Origin: Coriaria nepalensis
Lineage: Eukaryota; Streptophyta; Magnoliopsida; Cucurbitales; Coriariaceae
DNA length: 64,000 nucleotides
Direction of reading: 5' to 3'
Assembly (NCBI GenBank): GCA_027186245.1
Contig: CP114482.1
Location: 14,031,209 to 14,095,208, forward strand
Position 1 is the stretch's first letter. Each line of letters begins with the position of its first letter. The position numbers and the translations under genes are program-made. Shown here one piece after another: positions 1-11,500 of the stretch. The notes under the pieces are model-generated. The model was given only the letters and a program-made list of their open reading frames with translations, was not told where the DNA came from and did no database searches.

Positions 1-566
1 AACGTATAGTTGCCATAAAAATATCTAATGCAAATTATGCACGAAAGTCGTGGTTTAAGTACGAAAATAGATTTCGTTGGAATTGCTTTGAAATGATTTA
101 ATTTCTAGAAGAGACTCAATGACGTGATTTCAAGGTTAAACAATGGATAGTTTGCTTGAATATATCTATTGCAAGTTATGCACAAAAGTCTCGTTTAAAG
201 AGCAAAAATAGAATTCGTTCGAATTGCTTTCAAATGATTTGATGACTAGAAGAGACTCAATGACATGATTTTAAGGCTAAAAGAATGCATAGTTCTCCTC
301 AATGGTTGAATTGGAAGTTCTGACCGAAAGTCGTGTTTGAAGTGCCAAAAAATAGAATTCTTTCGAATTACTTTTAATTAATTTAATGACGAGAGAAGAC
401 TCAATGACATGATTTTAAGGCTAAACAAACGCATAATTGCCTTCAATAGATCAATTGCATGTTTTGAACAAAAGTCGTGTTTGAAATGCGAAAATTGAAA
501 TCGTTTGAATTGATTTCGAATGATTATTGACTAAAAGTGACTCAATGACATGCTTTTAAGGCAATA

Positions 567-708
567 CAGACGCATAGTTTCGATAAAAATATCTAATGCA
601 AATTATGCACGAAAGTCGTGGTTCAAGTACGAAAATAGATTTCGTTAGAATTGCTTTGAAATGATTTAATTTCTAGAAGAGACTCAATGACGTGATTTCA
701 AGGCTAAA
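567..708 (+). repeat. Monomer type A (142 bp)
   Basis: Type A is recognised by TAATGCAAATTATGCACG, then GTCGTGGTTCAAGTACG, and by a 3' end reading GACGTGATTTCAAGG where the other types read GACATGATTTTAAGG. It carries the TTCTAGAA motif. A is the most variable type in its first 30 bases. Subtypes include CAGACGCATAGTTTCCATAA, the CCCGTAGTTGCCGTCAAGAG form, a form with GATGTAACGG, and one with GATCTAATGCAAATTATGCA followed by AGAAAG. These subtypes serve as haplotype markers across the window. Confidence 0.95.
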
Positions 709-779
709 CAATGGATAGTTTGCTTGAATATATCTATTGCAAGTTATGCACAAAAGTCTCGTTTAAAGAGCAAAAATAG

Positions 780-793
780 AATTCGTTCGAATT
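780..793. other. Central dyad symmetry in monomer B
   Basis: The sequence AATTCGTTCGAATT has 6-bp inverted arms (AATTCG/CGAATT) around a TT centre. It occurs at the middle of nearly every B monomer. C has the looser AATTCTTTCGAATT. Many A copies have lost it (GATTTCGTTAGAATT) while others keep TTCGTTCGAATT. Short dyads and non-B-form potential have been proposed as features of centromeric satellites lacking CENP-B boxes. Applying that here is inference. Confidence 0.6.
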
Positions 794-821
794 GCTTTCA
801 AATGATTTGATGACTAGAAGA

Positions 822-849
822 GACTCAATGACATGATTTTAAGGCTAAA
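822..849 (+). repeat. Conserved 28-bp monomer 3' end (pan-monomer block)
   Basis: Each of the four monomer types ends in a block starting GACTCAATGACATGATTTTA and closing with AGGCTAAA. The coordinates are the copy in a B monomer. In the first HOR the block begins at 113 (A), 254 (B), 398 (C) and 539 (D), spaced 141-144 bp. Type A differs consistently (GACGTGATTTCAAGG). This is the most uniform part of the repeat across types and copies. A constrained function such as protein binding or nucleosome phasing is possible but is not shown by sequence. Confidence 0.9.
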
Positions 850-850
850 A

Positions 851-993
851 GAATGCATAGTTCTCCTCAATGGTTGAATTGGAAGTTCTGAACGAAAGTC
901 GTGTTTGAAGTGCCAAAAAATAGAATTCTTTCGAATTACTTTTAATTAATTTAATGACTAGAGAAGACTCAATGACATGATTTTAAGGCTAAA
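851..993 (+). repeat. Monomer type C (143 bp)
   Basis: Type C begins GAATGCATAGTTCTCCTCAA and contains GGTTGAATTGGAAGTTCTGA, GAAGTGCCAAAAAATAGAAT and GAATTCTTTCGAATTACTTT. It is one base longer than the other types. Subtypes have TTTGAAG, TTTAAAG or ATGAAG in place of TTGGAAG, and GTTGTCC in place of GTTCTCC. C is the monomer duplicated in the pentameric HORs at 15.2, 23.9 and 26.3 kb. Confidence 0.95.
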
Positions 994-1135
994 CAAACGC
1001 ATAATTGCCTTCAATAGATCAATTGCATGTTTTGCACAACAGTCGTGTTTGAAATGCGAAAATAGAAATCGTTTGAATTGATTTCAAATGATTTATTGAC
1101 TAAAAGTGACTCAATGACATGCTTTTAAGGCAATA
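994..1135 (+). repeat. Monomer type D (142 bp)
   Basis: Type D begins CAAACGCATAATTGCCTTCA and contains AGATCAATTGCATGTTTTGC, GTCGTGTTTGAAATGCGAAA and GATTTATTGACTAAAAGTGA. Its end alternates between two forms, CATGCTTTTAAGGCAATA and CATGATTTTAAGGCTATA, which are useful haplotype markers. The first D in the window (425-566) is one base short at TGATTATTGAC, giving a 568-bp first spacing. Later subtypes carry TTCGAAATGTGAAAATTG or have lost six bases near the AATTGCATGTTTTGC motif. Confidence 0.95.
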
Positions 1136-4100
1136 CAAATTCATAGTTGCCATCAAAATATCTAATGCAAATTATGCACGAAAGTCGTGGTTCAAGTAGG
1201 AAAATAGATTTCGTTAGAATTGCTTTGAAATGATTTAATTTCTAGAAGAGACTCAATGACGTGATTTCAAGGCTTAACAATGGATAGTTTGCTTGAATAT
1301 ATCTATTGCAAGTTATGCACAAAAGTCTCGTTTAAAGAGCAAAAATAGAATTCGTTCGAATTGCTTTCAAATGATTTGATGACAAGAAGAGACTCAATGA
1401 CATGATTTTAAGTCTAAAAGAATGCATAGTTCTCCTCAATGGTTGAATTGGAAGTTCTGAACGAAAGTTGTGTTTGAAGTGCCAAAAAATAGAATTCTTT
1501 CGAATTGGTTTTAATTAAGTTAATGACTAGAGAAGACTCAATGACATGATTTTCAGACTAAACAAACGCATAATTGCCTTCAGTAGATCAATTGCATGTT
1601 TTGCACAAAAGTCGTGTTTGACATGCGAAAAAAGAAATCGTTTGAATTGATTTCGATTGATTTATTGACTAAAAGTGACTCAATGACATGATTTTAAGGC
1701 TATACAAACGCATAGTTGCCATGAAAAGATGTAACGGAAATTATGCACGAAAGTCGTGGTTCAAGTACGAAAATAGATTTCGTTCGAATTGCTTTTAAAT
1801 GATTTAATTTCAAGAAGAGACTCAATGACGTGATTTCAAGGCTAAACAATGGATAGTTTTCATGAATATATCAATTGCAAGTTATGCACAAAAGTCTCGT
1901 TTAAAGAGCAAAAATAGAATTCGTTCGAATTGCTTTCAAATGATTTGATGACTAGAAGAGACTCAATGATATGATTTTAAGGCTAAAAGAATGCATAGTT
2001 CTCCTCAATGGTTGAATTTGAAGTTCTGAACGAAAGTCATGTTTGAAGTGCAAAAAAATAGAATTCTTTCAAATTACTTTTAATTGATTTAATGACTAGA
2101 GAAGACTCAATGACATGATTTTAAGGCTGAACAAACCCATAATTGGCTTCAATATATCAATTGCATGTTTTGCACAAAAGTGGTGTTTGAAATGTGAAAA
2201 TAGAAATCGTTTGAATTGATTTCGAATGATTTATTGACTAAAAGTGACTCAATGACATGATTTTAAGGCTATACAAACGCCTAGTTGCCATCAAAATATC
2301 CAATGCAAATTATGCACGAAAGTCGTGGTTCAAGTACGAAAACAGATTTCGTTAGAATTGGTTTGAAATGATTTAATTTCTAGAAGAGAATCAATGACGT
2401 GATTTCAAGGCTAAACAATGGATAGTTTGCTTGAATATATCTATTGCAAGTTATGCACAAAAGTCTCGTTTAAAGAGCAAAAATAGAATTCGTTCGAATT
2501 GCTTTCAAATGATTTGATGACTAGAAGAGACTCAATGACATGATTTTAAGGCTAAAAGAATGCATAGTTCTCCTCAATGGTTGAATTGGAAGTTCTGAAC
2601 GAAAGTCGTGTTTGAAGTGCCAAAAAATAGAATTCTTTCGAATTACTTTTATTTGATTTAATGACTAGAGAAGACTCAATGTCATGATTTTAAGGCTAAA
2701 CAAACGCATAATTGCCTTCAATAGATCAATTGCATGTTTTGCACAAAAGTCGTTTTTGAAATGTGAAAATAGAAATCATTTGAATTGATTTCGAATGATT
2801 TATTGACTAAAAGTGACTCCATGACATGATTTTAAGGCTATACAAACCCGTAGTTGCCGTCAAGAGATCTAATGCAAATTATGTACGAAAGTCGTGGTTC
2901 AAGTACGAAAATAGATTTCGTTAGAATTGCTTTGAAATTATTTAATTTCTAGAAGAGACTCAATGACGTGATTTCAAGGCTAAACAATGGATAGTTTGCT
3001 TGAATATATCTATTGCAAGTTATGCACAAAAGTCTCGTTTAAAGAGCAAAAATAGAATTTGTTCGAATTGCTTTCAAATGATTTGATGACTAGAAGAGAC
3101 TCAATGATATGATTTTAAGGCTAAAAGAATGCATAGTTCTCCTCAATGGTTGAATTTGAAGTTCTGAACGAAAGTCATGTTTGAAGTGCAAAAAAATAGA
3201 ATTCTTTCAAATTACTTTTAATTGATTTAATGACTAGAGAAGACTCAATGACATGATTTTAAGGCTAAACAAACTCATAATTGGCTTCAATATATCAATT
3301 GCATGTTTTGCACAAAAGTCGTGTTTGAAATGTGAAAATAGAAATCGTTTGAATTGATTTCGAATGATTTATTGACTAAAAGTGACTCAATGACATGATT
3401 TTAAGGCTATACAAACGCCTAGTTGCCATCAAAATATCCAATGCAAATTATGCACGAAAGTCGTGGTTCAAGTACGAAAACAGATTTCGTTAGAATTGGT
3501 TTGAAATGATTTAATTTCTAGAAGAGAATCAATGACGTGATTTCAAGGCTAAACAATGGATAGTTTGCTTGAATATATCTATTGCAAGTTATGCACAAAA
3601 GTCTCGTTTAAAGAGCAAAAATAGAATTCGTTCGAATTGCTTTCAAATGATTTGATGACTAGGAGAGACTCAATGACATGATTTTAAGGCTAAAAGAATG
3701 CATAGTTCTCCTCAATGGTTGAATTGGAAGTTCTGAACGAAAGTCGTGTTTGAAGTGCCAAAAAATAGAATTCTTTCGAATTACTTTTATTTCATTTAAT
3801 GACTAGAGAAGACTCAATGACATGATTTTAAGGCTAAACAAACGCATAATTTCCTTCAATAGATCAATTGCATGTTTTGCACAAAAGTCGTGTTTGAAAT
3901 GCGAAAATAGAAATCATTTGAATGGATTTCGAATGATTTACTGACTAAAAGTGACTCAATGACATGCTTTTAAGGCAATACAAACGCATAGTTGCCATCA
4001 AAATATCCAATGCAAATTATGCACGAAAGTCGTGGTTCAAGTACGAAAATAGATTTCGTTAGAATTGCTTTGAAATCATTTAATTTCTTGAAGAGAATCA

Positions 4101-5118
4101 ATGACGTGATTTCAAGGCTAAACAATGGATAGTTTGCTTGAATATATCTGTTGCAAGTTATGCACAAAAGTCTCGTTTAAAGAGCAAAAATAGAATTCGT
4201 TCGAATTGCTTTCTAATGATTTGATGACTAGAAGAGACTCAATGACATGATTTTAAGGCTAGAAGAAGGCATAGTTGTCCTCAATGGTTGAATTTGAAGT
4301 TCTGAACGAAAGTCATGTTTGAAGTGCCAAAAAATAGAATTCTTTCGAATTACTTTTAATTGATTTAATGACTAGAGAAGACTCAATGACATGATTTTAA
4401 GGCCAAACAAACGCATAATTGCCTTCAATAGATCAATTGCATGTTTTGCACAAATGTCGTGTTTGAAATGCGAAAATAAAAATCGTTTGAATTGATTTCG
4501 AATGATTTATTGACTAAAAGTGACTCCATGACATGATTTTAAGGCTATACAAACCCGTAGTTGCCGTCAAGAGATCTAATGCAAATTATGTACGAAAGTC
4601 GTGGTTCAAGTACGAAAATAGATTTCGTTAGAATTGCTTTGAAATTATTTAATTTCTAGAAGAGACTCAATGACGTGATTTCAAGGCTAAACAATGGATA
4701 GTTTGCTTGAATATATCTATTGCAAGTTATGCACAAAAGTCTCGTTTAAAGAGCAAAAATAGAATTCGTTCGAATTGCTTTCAAATGATTTGATGACTAG
4801 AAGAGACTCAATGATATGATTTTAAGGCTAAAAGAATGCATAGTTCTCCTCAATGGTTGAATTTGAAGTTCAGAACGAAAGTCATGTTTGAAGTGCAAAA
4901 AAATAGAATTCTTTCAAATTACTTTTAATTGATTTAATGACTAGAGAAGACTCAATGACATGATTTTAAGGCTAAACAAACCCATAATTGGCTTCAATAT
5001 ATCAATTGCATGTTTTGCACAAAAGTGGTGTTTCAAATGTGAAAATAGAAATCGTTTGAATTGTTTTCGGATGATTTATTGACTAAAAGTGACTCAATGA
5101 CATGATTTTAAGGCTATA

Positions 5119-8100
5119 CAAACGCCTAGTTGCCATCAAAATATCCAATGCAAATTATGCACGAAAGTCGTGGTTCAAGTACGAAAACAGATTTCGTTAG
5201 AATTGGTTTGAAATGATTTAATTTCTAGAAGAGAATCAATGACGTGATTTCAAGGCTAAACAATGGATAGTTTGCTTGAATATATCTATTGCAAGTTATG
5301 CACAAAAGTCTCGTTTAAAGAGCAAAAATAGAATTCGTTCGAATTGCTTTCAAATGATTTGATGACTAGAAGAGACTCAATGACATGATTTTAAGGCTAA
5401 AAGAATGCATAGTTCTCCTCAATGGTTGAATTGGAAGTTCTGAACGAAAGTCGTGTTTGAAGTGCCAAAAAATAGAATTCTTTCGAATTACTTTTATTTG
5501 ATTTAATGACTAGAGAAGACTCAATGACATGATTTTAAGGCTAAACAAACGCATAATTGCCTTCAATAGATCAATTGCATATTTTGCACAAAAGTCGTGT
5601 TTGAAATGTGAAAATAGAAATCATTTGAATTGATTTCGAATGATTTATTGACTAAAAGTGACTCAATGACATGATTTTAAGGCTATACAAACGCATAGTT
5701 GCCATCAAAAGATCTAATGCAAATTATGCAAGAAAGTCGTGGTTCAAGTACGAAAATAGATTTCGTTCGAATTGCTTTGAAATGATTTAATTTCTAGACG
5801 AGACTCAATGACGTGATTTCAAGGCTAAACAATGGATAGTTTGCTTGAATATATCTATTGCAAGTTATGCACAAAAGTCTCGTTTAAAGAGCAAAAATAG
5901 AATTCGTTCGAATTGCTTTCAAATGATTTGATGACTAGATGAGACTCAATGATATGATTTTAAGGCTAAAAGAATGCATAGTTCTCCTCAATGGTTGAAT
6001 TTGAAGTTCTGAACGAAAGTCATGTTTGAAGTGCAAAAAAATAGAATTCTTTCAAATTACTTTTAATTGATTTAATGACTAGAGAAGACTCAATGACATG
6101 ATTTTAATACTAAACAAACTCATAATTGGCTTCAATATATCAATTGCATGTTTTGCACAAAAGTCGTGTTTGAAATGTGAAAATAGAAATCGTTTGAATT
6201 GATTTCGAATGATTTATTGACTAAAAGTGACTCAATGACATGATTTTAAGGCTATACAAACGCGTAGTTGCCATCAAAATATCCAATGCAAATTATGCAC
6301 GAAAGTCGTGGTTCAAGTACGAAAACAGATTTCGTTAGAATTGGTTTGAAATGATTTAATTTCTAGAAGAGACTCAATGACGTGATTTCAAGGCTAAACA
6401 ATGGATAGTTTGCTTGAATATATCTATTGCAAGTTATGCACAAAAGTCTCGTTTAAAGAGCAAAAATAGAATTCGTTCGAATTGCTTTCAAATGATTTGA
6501 TGACTAGAAGAGACTCAATGATATGATTTTAAGGCTAAAAGAATGCATAGTTCTCCTCAATGGTTGAATTTGAAGTTCTGAACGAAAGTCATGTTTGAAG
6601 TGCAAAAAAATAGAATTCTTTCAAATTACTTTTAATTGATTTAATGACTAGAGAAGACTCAATGACATGATTTTACGGCTAAACAAACTCATAATTGGCT
6701 TCAATATATCAATTGCATGTTTTGCACAAAAGTAGTGTTTGAAATGTGAAAATAGAAATCGTTTGAATTGATTTCGAATGATTTATTGACTAAAAGTGAC
6801 TCAATGACATGATTTTAAGGCTATACAAACGCCTAGTTGCCATCAAAATATCCAATGCAAATTATGCACGAAAGTCGTGGTTCAAGTACGAAAACAGATT
6901 TCGTTAGAATTGGTTTGAAATGATTTAATTTCTAGAAGAGAATCAATGACGTGATTTCAAGGCTAAACAATGGATAGTTTGCTTGAATATATCTATTGCA
7001 AGTTATGCACAAAAGTCTCGTTTAAAGAGCAAAAATAGAATTCGTTCGAATTGCTTTCAAATGATTTGATGACTAGAAGAGACTCAATGACATGATTTTA
7101 AGGCTAAAAGAATGCATAGTTCTCCTCAATGGTTGAATTGGAAGTTCTGAACGAAAGTCGTGTTTGAAGTGCAAAAAAATAGATTTCTTTCGAATTACTT
7201 TTATTTGATTTAATGACTAGAGAAGACTCAATGACATGATTTTAAGGCTAAACAAACGCATAATTGCCTTCAATAGATCAATTGCATATTTTGCACAAAA
7301 GTCGTGTTTGAAATGTGAAAATAGAAATCATTTGAATTGATTTCGAATGATTTATTGACTAAAAGTGACTCAATGACATGATTTTAAGGCTATACAAACG
7401 CATAGTTGCCATCAAAAGATCTAATGCAAATTATGCAAGAAAGTCGTGGTTCAAGTACGAAAATAGATTTCGTTCGAATTGCTTTGAAATGATTTAATTT
7501 CTAGACGAGACTCAATGACGTGATTTCAAGGCTAAACAATGGATAGTTTGCTTGAATATATCTATTGCAAGTTATGCACAAAAGTCTCGTTTAAAGAGCA
7601 AAAATAGAATTCGTTCGAATTGCTTTCAAATGATTTGATGACTAGAAGAGACTCAATGATATGATTTTAAGGCTAAAAGAATGCATAGTTCTCCTCAATG
7701 GTTGAATTTGAAGTTCTGAACGAAAGTCATGTTTGAAGTGCAAAAAAATAGAATTCTTTCAAATTACTTTTAATTGATTTAATGACTAGAGAAGACTCAA
7801 TGACATGATTTTAATACTAAACAAACTCATAATTGGCTTCAATATATCAATTGCATGTTTTGCACAAAAGTCGTGTTTGAAATGTGAAAATAGAAATCGT
7901 TTGAATTGATTTTGAATGATTTATTGACTAAAAGTGACTCAATGACATGATTTTAAGGCTATACAAACGCCTAGTTGCCATCAAAATATCCAATGCAAAT
8001 TATGCACGAAAGTCGTGGTTCAAGTACGAAAACAGATTTCGTTAGAATTGCTTTGAAATTATTTAATTTCTAGAAGAGACTCAATGACGTGATTTCAAGG

Positions 8101-8532
8101 CTAAACAATGGATAGTTTGCTTGAATATATCTATTGCAATTTATGCACAAAAGTCTCGTTTAAAGAGCAAAAATAGAATTCGTTCGAATTGCTTTCAAAT
8201 GATTTGATGACTAGAAGAGACTCAATGATATGATTTTAAGGCTAAAAGAATGCATAGTTCTCCTCAATGGTTGAATTTGAAGTTCTGAACGAAGGTCATG
8301 TTTGAAGTGCAAAAAAATAGAATTCTTTCAAATTACTTTTAATTGATTTAATGACTAGAGAAGACTCAATGACATGATTTTACGGCTAAAGAAACTCATA
8401 ATTGGCTTCAATATATCAATTGCATGTTTTGCACAAAAGTCGTGTTTGAAATGTGAAAATAGAAATCGTTTGAATTGATTTCGAATGATTTATTGACTAA
8501 AAGTGACTCAATGACATGATTTTAAGGCTATA
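5119..8532. repeat. Two tandem copies of a 1,707-bp three-HOR block
   Basis: Copy 1 is 5,119-6,825 and copy 2 is 6,826-8,532. Private markers recur exactly 1,707 bp apart: CTAGACGAG at 5,794 and 7,501, ATTTTAATAC at 6,101 and 7,808, and TTTTACGGC near 6,671 and 8,378. The ATCCAATG/AACAGATTTCG A subtype also recurs at 3,436, 5,143, 6,850 and 8,557. Copy 2 differs at a few sites, including a GCTTTGAAATTATTT patch near 8,050 that matches other HORs. The best explanation is unequal exchange in register by three HORs. Confidence 0.85.
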
Positions 8533-11500
8533 CAAACGCCTAGTTGCCATCAAAATATCCAATGCAAATTATGCACGAAAGTCGTGGTTCAAGTACGAAA
8601 ACAGATTTTGTTAGAATTGGTTTGAAATGATTTAATTTCTAGAAGAGAATCAATGACGTGATTTCAAGGCTAAACAATGGATAGTTTGCTTGAATATATC
8701 TATTGCAAGTTATGCACAAAAGTCTCGTTTAAAGAGCAAAAATAGAATTCGTTCGAATTGCTTTCAAATGATTTGATGACTAGAAGAGACTCAATGACAT
8801 GATTTTAAGGCTAAAAGAATGCATAGTTCTCCTCAATGGTTGAATTGAAAGTTCTGAACGAAAGTCGTGTTTGAAGTGCCAAAAAATAGAATTCTTTCGA
8901 ATTACTTTTAATTGATTTAATGACTAGAGAAGACTCAATGACATGATTTTAAGGCTAAACAAACTCATAATTGGCTTCAATATATCAATTGCATGTTTTG
9001 CACAAAAGTCGTGTTTGAAATGTGAAAATAGAAATCGTTTGAATTGATTTCGAATGATTTATTGACTAAAAGTGACTCAATGACATGATTTTAAGGCTAT
9101 ACAAACGCCTAGTTGCCATCAAAATATCCAATGCAAATTATGCACGAAAGTCGTGGTTCAAGTACGAAAACAGATTTCGTTAGAATTGGTTTGAAATGAT
9201 TTAATTTCTAGAAGAGAATCAATGACGTGATTTCAAGGCTAAACAATGGATAGTTTGCTTGAATATATCTATTGCAAGTTATGCACAAAAGTCTCGTTTA
9301 AAGAGCAAAAATAGAATTCGTTCGAATTGCTTTCAAATGATTTGATGACTAGAAGAGACTCAATGACATGATTTTAAGGCTAGAAGAATGCATAGTTCTC
9401 CTCAATGGTTGAATTGGAAGTTCTGAACGAAAGTCATGTTTGAAGTGCCAAAAAATAGAATTCTTTCGAATTACTTTTAATTGATTTAATGACTAGAGAA
9501 GACTCAATGACATGATTTTAAGGCCAAACAAACGCATAATTGCCTTCAATAGATAAATTGCATGTTTTGCACAAAAGTCGTGTTTGAAATGCGAAAATAG
9601 AAATCGTTTGAATTGATTTCGAATGATTTATTGACTAAAAGTGACTCAATGACATGATTTTAAGGCTATACAAACCCGTAGTTGCCGTCAAGAGATCTAA
9701 TGCAAATTATGTACGAAAGTCGTGGTTCAAGTACGAAAACAGATTTCGTTAGAATTGCTTTGAAATGATTTAATTTCTAGAAGAGACTCAATGACGTGAT
9801 TTCAAGGCTAAACAATGGATAGTTTTCATGAATATATCAATTGCAAGTTATGCACAAAAGTCTCGTTTAAAGAGCAAAAATAGAATTCGTTCGAATTGCT
9901 TTCAAATGATTTGATGACTAGAAGAGACTCAATGACATGATTTTAAGGCTAAAAGAATGCATAGTTCTCCTCAATGGTTGAATTGGAAGTTCTGAACGAA
10001 AGTCGTGTTTGAAGTGCCAAAAAATAGAATTCTTTCGAATTACTTTTAATTGATTTAATGACTAGAGAAGACTCAATGACATGATTTTAAGGCTAAACAA
10101 ACGCATAATTGCCTTCAATAGATCAATTGCATGTTTTGCACAAAAGTCGTGTTTGGAAATGTGAAAATAGAAATCATTTGAATTGATTTCGAATGATTTA
10201 TTGACTAAAAGTGACTCAATGACATGATTTTAAGGCTATACAAACGCATTGTTGCCATCAAAATATCCAATGCAAATTATGCACGAAAGTCGTGGTTCAA
10301 GTACGAAAACAGATTTCGTTAGAATTGGTTTGAAATGATTTAATTTCTAGAAGAGACTCAATGACGTGATTTCAAGGCTAAACAATGGATAGTTTGCTTG
10401 AATATATCTATTGCAAGTTATGCACAAAAGTCTCGTTTAAAGAGCAAAAATAGAATTCGTTCGAATTGCTTTCAAATGATTTGATGACTAGAAGAGACTC
10501 AATGACATGATTTTAAGGCTAAAAGAATGCATAGTTCTCCTCAATGGTTGAATTGGAAGTTCTGAACGAAAGTCGTGTTTGAAGTGCCAAAAAATCGAAT
10601 TCTTTCGAATTACTGTTAATTGATTTAATGACTAGAGAAGACTCAATGACATGATTTTAAGGCTAAACAAACGCATAATTTCCTTCAATAGATCAATTGC
10701 ATGTTTTGCACAAAAGTCGTGTTTGAAATGCGAAAATAGAAATCATTTGAATGGATTTCGAATGATTTATTGACTAAAAGTGACTCAATGACATGCTTTT
10801 AAGGCAATACAAATGCATAGTTGCCATCAAAATATCTAATGCAAATTATGCACGAAAGTCGTGGTTCAAGTACGAAAATAGATTTCGTTAGAATTGCTTT
10901 GAAATGATTTAATTTCTAGAAGAGACTCAATGACGTGATTTCAAGGCTAAACAGTGGATAGGTTGCTTGAATATATCTATTGCAAGTTATGCACAAAAGT
11001 CTCGTTTAAAGAGCAAAAATAGAATTCATTCGAATTGCTTTCAAATGATTTGATGACTAGAAGAGACTCAATGACATGATTTTAAGTCTAAAAGAATGCA
11101 TAGTTCTCCTCAATGGTTGAATCGGAAGTTCTAAACGAAAGTCGTGTTTGAAGTGCCAAAGAATAGAATTCTTTCGAATTACTTTTAATTGATTTAATGA
11201 CTAGAGAAGACTCAATGACATGATTTGAAGGCTAAACAAACGCATAATTTCCTTCAATAGATCAATTGCATGTTTTGCACAAAAGTCGTGTTTGAAATGC
11301 GAAAATAGAGATCGTTTGAATTGATTTCGAATGATTTATTGACTACAAATGACTCAATGACATGATTTTAAGGCTATACAAACGCATAGTTGCCATGAAA
11401 AGATGTAACGGAAATTATGCACGACAGTCGTGGTTCAAGTACGAAAATAGATTTCGTTCGAATTGCTTTGAAATGATTTAATTTTTTGAAGAGACTCAAT

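Larger units (their letters stand above)
709..850 (+). repeat. Monomer type B (142 bp)
   Basis: Type B begins CAATGGATAGTTTGCTTGAA and contains GCACAAAAGTCTCGTTTAAA, GAATTCGTTCGAATTGC and GATTTGATGACTAGAAGAG. By hand count the copy at 143-284 holds 44 G+C in 142 bases. The centre has the strongest dyad of the four types. Subtypes include TTTTCATGAATATATCAATT (for example near 1858, 9823, 15,659 and 20,211) and CTCATTTAAAGTGCAAAAAT (14-27 kb). Three B copies share a 41-bp deletion. Confidence 0.95.
567..1135 (+). repeat. Representative HOR unit A-B-C-D (569 bp)
   Basis: This is the first complete HOR in the window. Taking monomer starts just after the shared 3' end gives A 567-708, B 709-850, C 851-993 and D 994-1135, which sum to 569 bp. 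The same order repeats to the end of the window. Restriction landmarks per unit are a TCTAGA site in A (672), GAATTC in B (779) and in C (923), and ATGCAT in C (853). The two GAATTC sites would yield 144-bp and 425-bp fragments from a canonical unit. The phase chosen is arbitrary, since any circular permutation is equally valid. Confidence 0.97.
1..5118. repeat. Array territory 1: mixed HOR subtypes
   Basis: About nine HORs, with A anchors at 23, 591, 1160, 1729, 2298, 2867, 3436, 4005 and 4574. A subtypes change almost from copy to copy: CAGACG at 567, GATGTAACGG at 1729, ATCCAATG at 2298, 3436 and 4005, and CCCGTAGTTGCCGTC at 2843 and 4550. The 2,867 and 4,574 HORs are 1,707 bp apart and share GAAATTATTTAATTTC, showing the start of the three-HOR periodicity that dominates the next territory. 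There is no gene in this stretch. Confidence 0.85.

Noticed and set aside
3970..4167. Open frame of 65 codons on the minus strand
   Set aside because: It lies across A and B monomers, and its protein is a direct reading of satellite sequence. Similar frames appear wherever particular stop codons happen to be mutated (33,536-33,742 and 36,381-36,587). There is no start context, domain or codon bias.
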